From Catenulispora pinistramenti (GTDB taxonomy: Bacteria > Actinomycetota > Actinomycetes > Streptomycetales > Catenulisporaceae), in assembly GCF_018274385.1 (NCBI RefSeq), contig NZ_JAAFYZ010000036.1, positions 1 through 61,664 on the forward strand: DNA of 61,664 bases. Reading direction: 5' to 3'. The notes beneath the pieces are model-generated. The model searched no databases. It saw only the letters and a program-made list of their open reading frames with translations, and was not told the DNA's origin. The translations under genes were made by a program, and so were the position numbers. Below are positions 22,042-30,608 of the stretch, piece by piece (the first letter of the stretch is position 1; every line of letters starts with the position of its first letter).

Positions 22042-23118
22042 ATGATCTCGAAAACACAGGTTCCGGAGCGGACCGAGCAGGTGACCCCGGCGGCGCCGGT
22101 CAAGCTGGCGGACCCCGCTCCGTCGACACAACGCCGTGAAACGGATCCGGCCCAGCGTTATCTCGCGATTCTGAATGACCCGCTGTATTCCTGTCTGGTC
22201 GGCCTGCAGGATCTGGTGAGTTACGAGACGGCGCTGTTCTGGCGCGCGCGACAGGTCCGGACGCTGCATCTGCCCATCACCACCGGCTCGATCTCCTCTC
22301 CGATGGGCCTGGGCAGTGACTCGTCGCCCGTGAAGATCGACATGTTCGGGGTGCCCACCTATCTCGCCGACTCCATGCAGTTCATGCTGGAGTACGGGTG
22401 CCGCTTGACCGGCGACGGTTGCTACTACGTCATGCCCAGCTTCCGGGGCGAGCAGGCTGACGCCACTCACCTGAGCCAGTTCTTCCACAGCGAGGCCGAG
22501 ATCCCCGGCGGCCTCGACGAGGTGATCGCGGTGGCCGACGAATACGTCCGCCACCTGGCCGCCGCCGTGCTGGAGCACCTGCCCGCCGAAGTCGCCGCGT
22601 CGGCCGGCGGCACCGATCACATCGAGCAGTTCCTCGCCTCCCCGAGCGCGTGCATGACCTTCGAAGAGGCCTTGCACGCTCTGGACGGCGACCCGACGTG
22701 CTTTCAGACCCATGAGGGCTGGCGCACGATCACGCGCTCGGGCGAGCGACGCCTCATCGAGCTGTACGGCCCCGGCGTCTGGCTGACCCACCACGACCAG
22801 CTTTCGGTGCCCTTCTACCAGGCCGTCGACGACACCGGCGAGCAGGCGCTCAACGCCGACCTGCTGCTCGGGCCGGGGGAGGTGATCGGTTGCGGCGAGC
22901 GGCACACGCTGGCCTCGGACGTGCGCACGGCGCTGCGCGCTCATTCGGTGCCCGAGTCCGACTACCAGTGGTACGTCGACATGAAGGACCACCGCCCGTT
23001 GCACACCAGCGGCTTCGGCATGGGCGTCGAGCGCTTCCTCATGTGGGTGTTGCGTCGCTCGGACATCAGGGACCTGCAACTGGTCGAGCGCTACAACGGC
23101 CAGATCACCGTCCCCTGA
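22042..23118 (+). CDS. AsnRS-like class II synthetase core without anticodon domain
   Basis: This 358-residue protein matches the catalytic core of asparaginyl/aspartyl-tRNA synthetases. Motif 2 reads SFRGE (133-137) followed by THLSQFFHSEAEI. GPGEVIGCGERH (278-289) matches the family's GEIIGGSER region. Motif 3 is GFGMGVERFLMW with Arg331. The OB-fold anticodon-binding domain that precedes the core in true AsnRS is absent; only about 35 low-complexity residues are present. Cores of this type can activate amino acids without charging tRNA, as in archaeal AsnRS-related asparagine synthetase. An enzyme forming an amide or another acyl transfer product via an aminoacyl-adenylate is therefore likely. 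ATG 22042 is chosen as the last start before the conserved core; its ribosome site is weak and the upstream frame is open. It opens a long plus-strand operon. Confidence 0.8.
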   Translation: MISKTQVPERTEQVTPAAPVKLADPAPSTQRRETDPAQRYLAILNDPLYSCLVGLQDLVSYETALFWRARQVRTLHLPITTGSISSPMGLGSDSSPVKIDMFGVPTYLADSMQFMLEYGCRLTGDGCYYVMPSFRGEQADATHLSQFFHSEAEIPGGLDEVIAVADEYVRHLAAAVLEHLPAEVAASAGGTDHIEQFLASPSACMTFEEALHALDGDPTCFQTHEGWRTITRSGERRLIELYGPGVWLTHHDQLSVPFYQAVDDTGEQALNADLLLGPGEVIGCGERHTLASDVRTALRAHSVPESDYQWYVDMKDHRPLHTSGFGMGVERFLMWVLRRSDIRDLQLVERYNGQITVP

Positions 23119-23140
23119 GCCGGAAGCGGAGACGGAACCC

Positions 23141-23671
23141 GTGATCTACATGTCCGATCACGCACCTGTGGGCTCTCCACAGGTGCGCCACATCGAGAAA
23201 AAGCCCTATGACGGGGATGACGAGGTGAAACCGGTGCCGGCACCCAGCGATGCCGCGCGCGCGGCCATGTCAGGGCTCGACGACCTGGGACTCGAGCGGC
23301 TGCTCGCCCTGCCTGCGGTCCCGCTGCCCAACGCCAGGCGGATGCGCTACCCGGTGACCGTGCGGACCAGCGTGGACGACGGGAGATGGGGCCTGCGTGC
23401 CTTCGGGACGGAATTCGACCTGGTCGATCCGTCCCGGCGAGCCTCGACGGGCGGCTGGTACTCGGTCGGGTGGGGGCTGTACGACGGCGAGGAGATCGCC
23501 GAACTGCTGCTCGTGCAGGTCCTGCGGGACGACACCGACCTGGCCGGGCTGCGTTCGGCCATCACCGGACTACTGCCTGACGCGCCGACCGACAGCACCA
23601 TCGCTTCGGGCCGGTACCGGCAGGAGTTGCGATTGTGCGCGGCCATCGACCGAGCGCCCGCGGGGGTGTGA
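23141..23671 (+). CDS. Hypothetical protein in the synthetase-paralogue operon
   Basis: I do not recognise this 176-residue protein. It starts at a GTG preceded by GGAGACGGA, 22 bases after the AsnRS-like gene, and ends 3 bases before the ProRS-like gene, so it is co-transcribed. After a charged, probably flexible first ~40 residues there is a compact alpha/beta-looking region with MRYPVTVRTSVDDGRWGLRAF, a Gly/Trp/Tyr-rich turn (GGWYSVGWGLYDGEE) and an acidic helix. No signal peptide or membrane segment is visible. It could be a small partner of one of the flanking synthetase-like proteins; that is inferred only from position. Confidence 0.7.
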   Translation: MIYMSDHAPVGSPQVRHIEKKPYDGDDEVKPVPAPSDAARAAMSGLDDLGLERLLALPAVPLPNARRMRYPVTVRTSVDDGRWGLRAFGTEFDLVDPSRRASTGGWYSVGWGLYDGEEIAELLLVQVLRDDTDLAGLRSAITGLLPDAPTDSTIASGRYRQELRLCAAIDRAPAGV

Positions 23672-23674
23672 GCG

Positions 23675-24919
23675 GTGACGACACTTCCTTACGTGCTGGA
23701 CCTGCAGGCGGCCGGGTTCATCGCCCGTTCGCCGGAGATCAAGGGCATTCCGCTGTGGCGCGGTGCGGGCATCCGCGCCGTGGACCTGCTGGTGGAGCAG
23801 TTCCTGACCGCGGTCGCCGGTCACGGCCGGCCGGCCGTGTGGCAGCACGGCTTCCTGGCCGACGCCGGGGCCGCCGACCGGGTCTTCGGCAGCTACGACA
23901 ACGTCTACAACGTCCTGGACCTGCCCGGTCATCCTGATGTCCAGTTCCGGTCGGACAACATCGTCACGACCGTTGCCCGCCTGCGCCGGGAGGGCTGCCG
24001 CGGCCCGGTGGTCACGGTCGGCACGGTGATCAGGGACTCGCCCGGCAAGACGCCCGCGCTGTTCCGCGACCGCGGCATCTGGCCCGTCGTCGAGCTGAAC
24101 CGCATCGTGGCGCCCGCCGACGCGCCGGCGCTCCTGGCGTCCTACGCGGCAGCGTGCGAACGGTTCCTGTCCGCGATCGGGATTCCGTCGCTCACCGTCC
24201 AGACACCGGTGCTGTCCGACTACGGCAAGCTGACGTACCTGGTGGTGGCGGTGCTGCCGAACAAACGGCCGACCGTCCTGGCCACTGTCTACGTGCTCAG
24301 CGACAAGCTGCGGACCGCGCTGGGCAGCGACGGCGACGTGCTCGACGTCGGCTTCACCGGCAAGGTCCTGGCCACCGCCGCGATGCTGCACGCTGATGCG
24401 CGCGGGCTGGCACTGCCCAGCGCGGTGGCGCCGATCCAGGTCGGCGTCACCGCGGCCGCGGCCGAGGACGTGACCGAGTGGCTGGCGCGGCTGCGGGCCG
24501 CCGGTCTGCGCTGCGATCTGGTGATCGCCGGCCGCCCGGCCCGCCGGATCAGCGCGGAGCGGGCCTGGCATCGGCGCGGCGTGCCGCTGGTCATCGGCGT
24601 CGGGCCCGGCCGCGGCTCGGTGTCGGCCGGCACCCGCCTGCCGTTGCGCCGCGACGCCCGTCGCGAACTGCCCGAACCCGATGCGGTCCGCGCGCTGCTC
24701 GCACAGTCCGACGCCCGGCTGTTCGCCCGTGCCCGGCGAGTATTCGACGCGGGGATGGCTCAGGGCTCCCATCTGCGGTCCATGTGCGGGGACTGTGCCC
24801 GCGGCGAGGGTCTGGCCGTGTTCGGCGTGCTGGTGCCCGAGGTGGCTGTCACCTGTGAGTCCTGCGGCAGCGCCGCGGGGGAGCGGCTGTTCATCAGCGA
24901 CGAGGGGCGGTTCTACTGA
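23675..24919 (+). CDS. ProRS-like class II synthetase paralogue
   Basis: This 414-residue protein resembles archaeal/eukaryotic-type prolyl-tRNA synthetase. The motif 2 region is VIRDSPGKTPALFRDRG (118-134), parallel to the FRxE loop. The motif 3 region is GFTGKVLATAAMLHADARGL, with Lys230 where the family has Arg. LPSAVAPIQV (247-256) is a hallmark of the ProRS/ThrRS anticodon-binding domain, followed by RRGVPLVIGVGPGRGSVS. The end carries two CxxC pairs (Cys371/374 and 394/397), like the archaeal ProRS C-terminal zinc site. The family's proline-site TSE-type motif is not intact (FRSDNIVTT), so substrate or chemistry probably differs. The anticodon domain suggests possible tRNA interaction. 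GTG 23675 starts 3 bases after the preceding stop. Confidence 0.75.
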   Translation: MTTLPYVLDLQAAGFIARSPEIKGIPLWRGAGIRAVDLLVEQFLTAVAGHGRPAVWQHGFLADAGAADRVFGSYDNVYNVLDLPGHPDVQFRSDNIVTTVARLRREGCRGPVVTVGTVIRDSPGKTPALFRDRGIWPVVELNRIVAPADAPALLASYAAACERFLSAIGIPSLTVQTPVLSDYGKLTYLVVAVLPNKRPTVLATVYVLSDKLRTALGSDGDVLDVGFTGKVLATAAMLHADARGLALPSAVAPIQVGVTAAAAEDVTEWLARLRAAGLRCDLVIAGRPARRISAERAWHRRGVPLVIGVGPGRGSVSAGTRLPLRRDARRELPEPDAVRALLAQSDARLFARARRVFDAGMAQGSHLRSMCGDCARGEGLAVFGVLVPEVAVTCESCGSAAGERLFISDEGRFY

Positions 24920-24920
24920 G

Positions 24921-26423
24921 ATGGCCACATTCCTGTCGACGACGATTCCCTACGCCAACGCCGGGCCGCATCTGGGACACGCCTTCGAGTTCGTGCAGGC
25001 GGACGCGTTCGCCCGCCACCTGTCCCGGCACGACGCCGTCTTCGTCTCCAGCGGTACCGACGAGAACGGGCTGAAGATGGTCCAGTCCGCCGCCGCCTCC
25101 GGGGAGACCACGGCGGCGATGGCGCAGCGGAATTCGGCTGAGTTCGCCCGGCTGGCCCGCACGTTGCCCCTGACCGTGGACCGGTTCGTGCGGACCAGCA
25201 CCGACCTGCGGCACCGCGCTGGCGCGCAGGAACTGTGGCGGCGGATGGCGGACCGGGGCGACATCTACTCGCGCGACTACACCGGCGACTACTGCGTCGG
25301 CTGTGAGGCCTTCCTCGCGCCCGACGAACTGGTCCGCGGCCGCTGCGCTGTCCACAAGGTCAAGCCGACCGCGACCCGGGAGCGCAACTGGTTCTTCCGG
25401 CTCAGCAGGTACGCCACGGATCTCGGCGCCGCGGTGGCTGATGACCGGATCCGGATCTGGCCGCCGTCGCGGCGCAACGAGATGCTCGGCCTGATCCGCG
25501 GCGGCCTCACCGACATCAGCATCTCCCGGTCGACCGACCGGATCCACGGCTGGGGCATTCCCGTACCCGGCGACGACAGTCAGGTCATGTACGTCTGGAT
25601 CGACGCGCTGACCAACTACGTCAACGCGCTCGGCTGGGCCGATGGCGACCCGGACTACGAGCGCTACTGGGCCGGCGCCCGACGCCGCATCCATGTGCTC
25701 GGCAAGGACGTCAGCCGCTTCCACGCCGTGTACTGGCCGGCGATGCTGATGTCGGCCGGGCTGCCGCTGCCGACCGACCTCGTGGTGCACGGCCACGTGC
25801 TGCTGTCGGGGCACAAGCTCAGCAAAACGCTGGGCAACGTGATCGACCCGTTCGACCTGATCGGCCGCTACGGGGCCGAGGCCCTGCGCTACCTGATGCT
25901 GGCCGAGTTCTCCCCCTGGGCGGACGCCGACTTCACCGACCAGCGGCTCGTCGCCCGCTACAACACCGACCTGGCCGGTGGGCTCGGCAACCTGGTGGAA
26001 CGGGTGACCGCGATGGTCCGGCTCTACCGCGGCGGCGTCGTGCCCGGCCGCACCGCGCCGGTCGGACCGCTGGAACACGACCTGCTCGCGGACGCCAAGC
26101 GATTGTCGGCCGCGTGCGAGCAGGCCCTTGACCGCTTCGACCACCGTGAAGCCGTCTGCCGGCTGCGAGAGCTCGTGCGCGCGGTCAGCGCCTACCTCAG
26201 CCGGCGAGCCCCCTGGGCCGAGGCCGAGCCCGCCGCGCTCGACACCGCGCTGCACACGCTCATCGACGTGCTCCGCACGATCGGCGGGCAACTGGCGCCG
26301 ATTCTGCCGGGCGCGTCCGAGCGGATGACCGACGCGCTCGGACTGCGCGACCGCACGGATATCGCCGGCGCCCGCGTTCAGGCCCGGCCGCGTCTGTTCC
26401 CGAGGCTGGAGCTCACCTGGTGA
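24921..26423 (+). CDS. metG: Methionyl-tRNA synthetase (second, cluster-encoded copy)
   Basis: This 500-residue class I synthetase attaches methionine to tRNA. The HIGH motif is PHLGH (His17-His20), the KMSKS motif is KLSKT (299-303) in GHKLSKTLGNVIDP, and a zinc-type insert has CVGC (125-128) and CAVH (142-145). WIDALTNYVNALGW and HVLGKDVSRFHAVYWPAML are classic MetRS stretches. An alpha-helical anticodon domain fills the last ~150 residues, so it looks complete and active. It starts one base after the ProRS-like stop and overlaps the next gene (GTGA). A complete synthetase inside a biosynthetic operon is the usual form of target-duplication resistance, as for the synthetase copies guarding mupirocin, albomycin or agrocin producers. 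A biosynthetic role is the alternative. Confidence 0.93.
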   Translation: MATFLSTTIPYANAGPHLGHAFEFVQADAFARHLSRHDAVFVSSGTDENGLKMVQSAAASGETTAAMAQRNSAEFARLARTLPLTVDRFVRTSTDLRHRAGAQELWRRMADRGDIYSRDYTGDYCVGCEAFLAPDELVRGRCAVHKVKPTATRERNWFFRLSRYATDLGAAVADDRIRIWPPSRRNEMLGLIRGGLTDISISRSTDRIHGWGIPVPGDDSQVMYVWIDALTNYVNALGWADGDPDYERYWAGARRRIHVLGKDVSRFHAVYWPAMLMSAGLPLPTDLVVHGHVLLSGHKLSKTLGNVIDPFDLIGRYGAEALRYLMLAEFSPWADADFTDQRLVARYNTDLAGGLGNLVERVTAMVRLYRGGVVPGRTAPVGPLEHDLLADAKRLSAACEQALDRFDHREAVCRLRELVRAVSAYLSRRAPWAEAEPAALDTALHTLIDVLRTIGGQLAPILPGASERMTDALGLRDRTDIAGARVQARPRLFPRLELTW

Positions 26424-27439
26424 CCAGACAACTGCCTTGCGCGCTCGGACCCGATGCCGCGATCGGCCTTTGGACGCCCGCGTCCCCCGGGCCCGCCCTG
26501 TTCCCCCGCCGCTACCGGCGCGCGCTGGCCGCCCTCGACCGGCCGGTGGTGACCACGGAGTCGACGGCGGCGAACGACGGCATCGGCGCCGCCGACCCCG
26601 GCAAGATCGCGGACGACCTGCACAAACTGCTCGTGGACGAGCGGGTCGGCGCCGTGCTCTGCACCACCGGGGGCTACACCTGCTCGGCTGTCCTGCGGCA
26701 CATCGACTGGAACCTCGTCCGGGAGGCCGCCCGGCCGATCATCGGCTACAGCGACGCCACCTCAATGCTCTGGTCCACCCTCGCCCGCGCTGACCTGGTG
26801 TCCTTTCACGGGCCGATGCTGATCTCCGAGTGGGGGGAGTGGGGCGGCCCCTGGCCGGACACCGTGGCGGGCCTGTCGCGGGCGCTGAGCCCGGAGCCGG
26901 GACCGCGGCCGCTTCCGGAGCCGGAAGCCTGGACGGACGAGACCCTGTGGTGGGACCGCGAGGACACCCGCCGCCGGGCCACCCAGGCCGGCCCCTGGCG
27001 CTGTCTGCGACCGGGCACGGCCGAAGGCTGGCTGTTGCCGGGTTGTGCCAACACCGCGGCCCACCTGTTCGGTACCCCCTACCTGCCCGAGGTCGACGGG
27101 GCGCTGCTCTGCCTGGAATTCAGCGGCACGGGACCGGACCAGGTGTGGGCGTACCTGACCCAGTGGGCCGACAGCGGCCTGCTCGACCGGATCGCCGGGC
27201 TCGTGATCGGCCGCTTCAGCGGGCCGCGGGCGGCCGCGGGCGGGTCGGCCGACTATGACCGGGTCCTGCGGGCCGTGCTCGGCGACCGCGACCTTCCCGT
27301 GCTCGTCGACGTCGACTTCGGCCACACCGAGCCCATGCTCACGCTTCCGGTCGGTACCCGTGCCCGGCTGGACGCCACCGACCGTCTTCTCACCCTGCTG
27401 GAACCGGCCACCATCCCTACCGCGAGGAAGATTTCATGA
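26420..27439 (+). CDS. S66 family serine peptidase, MccF-like
   Basis: This 339-residue protein belongs to the LD-carboxypeptidase/MccF family. The Ser-Glu-His triad appears intact: Ser111 in GYSDATSM, Glu233 in LCLEFSGTG and His302 in DFGHTEPM. Between them is a Trp-rich loop (Trp171, Trp177, Trp178) where MccF has the aromatic residue that stacks on the adenine of processed microcin C. MccF cleaves the acyl-nucleotide amide of aminoacyl-adenylate mimics, giving immunity. Placement directly after a second MetRS supports an immunity role more than a peptidoglycan role. GTG 26420 overlaps the MetRS stop. Confidence 0.85.
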   Translation: MTRQLPCALGPDAAIGLWTPASPGPALFPRRYRRALAALDRPVVTTESTAANDGIGAADPGKIADDLHKLLVDERVGAVLCTTGGYTCSAVLRHIDWNLVREAARPIIGYSDATSMLWSTLARADLVSFHGPMLISEWGEWGGPWPDTVAGLSRALSPEPGPRPLPEPEAWTDETLWWDREDTRRRATQAGPWRCLRPGTAEGWLLPGCANTAAHLFGTPYLPEVDGALLCLEFSGTGPDQVWAYLTQWADSGLLDRIAGLVIGRFSGPRAAAGGSADYDRVLRAVLGDRDLPVLVDVDFGHTEPMLTLPVGTRARLDATDRLLTLLEPATIPTARKIS

Positions 27440-28479
27440 GTGCTGCACAATTCGTCGACGACGACGGCACCATCGTCGTGCACACCGACCAACACCTGTG
27501 CCGACGCTGCGTTCTCCCGGAGAACTTTCCCGATGCCGACTTCGACGGCGCCGGTGTCTGCGGGTACTGCCGGGCCGAGGCCGATCGGGTCGATCATTCC
27601 CGGGCCGAGGTCGAGGCCGTTCTCACCGGGAGCCGGCCGCACGCCGCATCCGGCGACTACGACGTCGTGTTGCTCTACAGCGGGGGCAAGGACAGCTCCC
27701 TCGCCCTGATCCGACTGGTCGAGGAGCACGGCCTGCGGGTGCTCGCGCTCACTCTCGACAACGGGTTCCTGGCCCAGGTGACCGCGGCCAACATGCGCGC
27801 GGTGCTGGACAGCGTCGGCGCCGACCACATCATCGTGCGGCCGCGGCGGCGGGTCATGCACGGCGTCTACCGCTCGGCGTTGACCAGTGCGTTCGGGCCG
27901 GAGACCGTGAAGTATTCGACAGCCGCGTGTGGATCGTGCATCGGCATGGTGTTCGCCGCCGGCATGCGCACCGCCGCCTCCTACGGGGTCCCGCTGCTGG
28001 CCGGCGGCTGGACTCCGGGTCAGCTCACCAACGCCGCGTTCGTCTCCGCCGGGTTCCTGCGCGAGGTCATCGAGCGCAACCTCGACCCGGTCCGGTCCAC
28101 GGCGCCGGAATTGTCCGCCGACCTCGACACCTGGACCAGGGACTCCGGCGAGTTGCCGCGCGGCCTGGTCAACCCGCTCTACGCGATCGACTACACCGAG
28201 GCCGGAGCCCTCGCGGTACTGGAGAGCCACGGTTGGGTGGCTCCCAAGGACACCGACTCCTGCTCGACCAACTGCCGGCTCAACGGCCTGCTGATCATCG
28301 ATCACATCCGCAAGTACGGCTACCACCCCTACGTCTACGAGATGGCCCACCACGTCCGCATCGGCGCCATGGCCCGCGACGAGGCCCTGCACAAGCTGAG
28401 CAACGTCAACCTCCGCAGCTCGGCTGTGGGCGCGGTCGCCGTCGAACTCGGCATCCGGTCCCCGCTCTCCGTTTCCTGA
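27436..28479 (+). CDS. PP-loop ATP pyrophosphatase with Cys pairs
   Basis: This 347-residue enzyme has the N-type ATP-pyrophosphatase motif YSGGKDSS (about 81-88), which adenylates a substrate before attack by an ammonia or sulfur nucleophile. It begins with a zinc-ribbon-like element (Cys22, Cys25, Cys42, Cys45: RCVLPENFPD then CGYC) and has further Cys in AACGSC and DSCSTNC. The layout recalls WbpG-type N-acetyl-sugar amidotransferases and tRNA-thiolation enzymes. In this context it may convert an amide or carboxylate to an amidine, thioamide or similar group. The ATG overlaps the peptidase stop (ATGA). Confidence 0.85.
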   Translation: MSAAQFVDDDGTIVVHTDQHLCRRCVLPENFPDADFDGAGVCGYCRAEADRVDHSRAEVEAVLTGSRPHAASGDYDVVLLYSGGKDSSLALIRLVEEHGLRVLALTLDNGFLAQVTAANMRAVLDSVGADHIIVRPRRRVMHGVYRSALTSAFGPETVKYSTAACGSCIGMVFAAGMRTAASYGVPLLAGGWTPGQLTNAAFVSAGFLREVIERNLDPVRSTAPELSADLDTWTRDSGELPRGLVNPLYAIDYTEAGALAVLESHGWVAPKDTDSCSTNCRLNGLLIIDHIRKYGYHPYVYEMAHHVRIGAMARDEALHKLSNVNLRSSAVGAVAVELGIRSPLSVS

Positions 28480-28506
28480 CTCCGCCCCGAATCCTAGGAG
28501 CGTTTC

Positions 28507-29376
28507 ATGCATGACGTCCTGTCGGCCCCGGCCGACGCGATCAGCCGGCTCTCCGTGGCCGAGATAGCGACCTTGGACTTCTCCCGTGTCGTGGCTTTGA
28601 CCAACGAGCCGAACATGCCCTCCGGCGGCGGCGCCACCGTCCGCCGCGTCCTCGAACTCGCCCCCGTCCGCCTGGGCCGTCCGGTGCTCGAAGTGGGCAG
28701 CAACACCGGATACACCACCATCGAGATGGCGAGCTGGCTCGACGCCCCGGTGACCGGACTGGACGTCAACCCGGTGTCCAACGTCTTCGCCACTGCCAAG
28801 GCCGCCGCCTACGGAATCGGCAACGCGACCTTCGTGCTCGGCGACGGTCAGGGCATGCCCTTCCCGGACGACCACTTCGACCTGGTGTTCTGTAGCAATG
28901 TCACGTCGTTCATGGACGACCACGCCAAGGCGATCAACGAGTACTACCGGGTCCTGGCCCCGCTCGGAGTCCTGGCCTCGGTGCCGATCTACTACCTCCG
29001 CACGCCGCCGGAGTCGCTGCGCGCCCGGGTCGAGGAAGCCATCGGCGTCCCGCTCCCCGTGACGAGCCGGGACTACTGGGCGGACATGTTCTCCCGGCCC
29101 GGGGTGAGCCTGATCGCCGACGAGTCCTACGAGTACGTCAGACAGAGCCCTGAGCGCATCGCCGGCTACACGGCCGCCGTGATGAGCGGGCCGCACCTGC
29201 GCGACCTGCCCGCCGACAAGCTGGCGGCGCTGCGGAACCGGCTGGCCCACTTCTACGAGCTGTTCGACGAGAACCTGTCCTACTGCGGCTACTCGATCCT
29301 GCTGTTCCGTTCCAGCCACCCGAACCCGGAACCGGTGCTGCACACCACCCGCCCGGCGGCCCGGGACACCGCGTGA
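28507..29376 (+). CDS. Class I SAM-dependent methyltransferase
   Basis: This 289-residue protein has motif I VLEVGSNTGYTT (about 60-71), the acidic end of strand 2 in GLDVNP and a motif IV region DLVFCSNVTSFMDDH, so it is a Rossmann-fold methyltransferase. GLDVNPVS and GDGQGMPFPDDHFD fit small-molecule methyltransferases of the UbiE/Methyltransf_11 type. A good AGGAG site precedes the ATG. It probably methylates an N or O in the region B product; the position cannot be read from sequence. The next gene starts inside its stop (GTGA). Confidence 0.88.
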   Translation: MHDVLSAPADAISRLSVAEIATLDFSRVVALTNEPNMPSGGGATVRRVLELAPVRLGRPVLEVGSNTGYTTIEMASWLDAPVTGLDVNPVSNVFATAKAAAYGIGNATFVLGDGQGMPFPDDHFDLVFCSNVTSFMDDHAKAINEYYRVLAPLGVLASVPIYYLRTPPESLRARVEEAIGVPLPVTSRDYWADMFSRPGVSLIADESYEYVRQSPERIAGYTAAVMSGPHLRDLPADKLAALRNRLAHFYELFDENLSYCGYSILLFRSSHPNPEPVLHTTRPAARDTA

Positions 29377-30608
29377 CCACCCGTTCGATCTCGCCGCTGG
29401 AGCGGCTCGTCGACGACACCGTCACGCCCAACCGGCTGCGCGACATGACGTGGCTGGCGAGGTACCTGGACTCGGGGTCTTCCGCGGGCGAGCCGATCAT
29501 GCTGAGCCTGGGGGAGTCCTGGGGTCAGACGCCCACCGGGCTGCTCGCGGCCCTGCGCGAGGTGCCCGACTGGTCGCACGGTTATCAGCTCTCGATGTAC
29601 GGCCTGCCAGAACTGCGCCAGACCCTGCGGGACTACGTGGCCGACACCCAGCGCCTTCCCCGCGACCAGTCCTGGGAACTGGCCGTGAGCTGGACCGGCA
29701 CCCGCAGCGCGATGCGCGACTTCGGGGCCGGGCTGCGCCGCGGGACGATGCTGGCGGTCGCCCCCGCCTGGGACTACGCGGGCGTCTTCGAGCCGATGGG
29801 GTTCAGCCCGGCCTACGTCCCGTTCGACCCGGCCGATCACGCCGGGCCGAGCGTGGCCGCGATCGAGGCGGCCGCGGCCGCGGTGGACGACCTCGCCCTG
29901 GTCGTGATCAACGCGCAGCACAACCCGACCGGCGCCAACTGGGCGCCGAGCCTGGTCACCGCGCTGATCGACGTCGCGATCGAGCGCGGTGCCGCGATCC
30001 TCATCGACGACGCCTACTTCGGGATGTGCCCCCAGCCGGCGACGTCGGCGCTGGAGATCCTGCTCCGCCGGCTCGGCGGCCGGCCGTCCCCGGTGCCATG
30101 GCTGGGCGTGCGCTCGCTCGGCAAGCAGTTCCGCTGCAACGGCTGGGGGCTCGGCGCGGTGATAGCCGAGCCGGACCCGCTGGACGATCTGGTCAACGAG
30201 GTGCGGCCGCAGCACACATTCAACTACGCCATCCACCTTCAGTGGGCATTGGCGCGATGGCTGGCCGATCGCGCGGACGTGGCCGCCTATCTCACCGATC
30301 AGCAGGCTGCGACGACGTTGAAGCGGTCGGCCGTCCTGAGCTGGCTGCCACCGTCGGTACGCCGACGGACGATCGCCGGCCCAGCGGCACCGTACCTGCT
30401 CTACCCCGCGCCGCCGGGCCTCACGGTCGAGGAGTACCTGCGGCGCGCGGCGGTCGAGTGCGGTGTCCTGCTCTCCGATGCGTGGCCGCTCGCCCGGGTC
30501 GCTGACGCCGAGTCCACCGGCTACGTCCGGCTCTACCTGGGGCCGGCGCTCGCCACGCTCGAGGACGCCAGAGATCGCCTGTCCGCGGCGGGGCTGTGGC
30601 CGGCATGA
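29373..30608 (+). CDS. PLP-dependent aminotransferase-fold enzyme (class I/II)
   Basis: This 411-residue fold type I enzyme carries AQHNPTGANW (substrate/PLP-binding Asn), ILIDDAYFGM (the Asp that contacts PLP nitrogen, plus Tyr) and the Schiff-base Lys in RSLGKQFRCNGWGLGA. It would transaminate, racemise or beta/gamma-substitute an amino acid building block; related enzymes in peptide-antibiotic clusters can also cyclise (as VioD does in capreomycidine formation). Start GTG 29373 overlaps the methyltransferase stop and its own stop overlaps the transporter ATG. Confidence 0.88.
   Translation: MTTRSISPLERLVDDTVTPNRLRDMTWLARYLDSGSSAGEPIMLSLGESWGQTPTGLLAALREVPDWSHGYQLSMYGLPELRQTLRDYVADTQRLPRDQSWELAVSWTGTRSAMRDFGAGLRRGTMLAVAPAWDYAGVFEPMGFSPAYVPFDPADHAGPSVAAIEAAAAAVDDLALVVINAQHNPTGANWAPSLVTALIDVAIERGAAILIDDAYFGMCPQPATSALEILLRRLGGRPSPVPWLGVRSLGKQFRCNGWGLGAVIAEPDPLDDLVNEVRPQHTFNYAIHLQWALARWLADRADVAAYLTDQQAATTLKRSAVLSWLPPSVRRRTIAGPAAPYLLYPAPPGLTVEEYLRRAAVECGVLLSDAWPLARVADAESTGYVRLYLGPALATLEDARDRLSAAGLWPA

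Noticed and set aside
24681-24920. N-terminal extension of the MetRS frame
   Set aside because: It overlaps the ProRS-like coding sequence and lacks MetRS character; the ATG at 24921 begins exactly at the conserved MetRS N-terminus.
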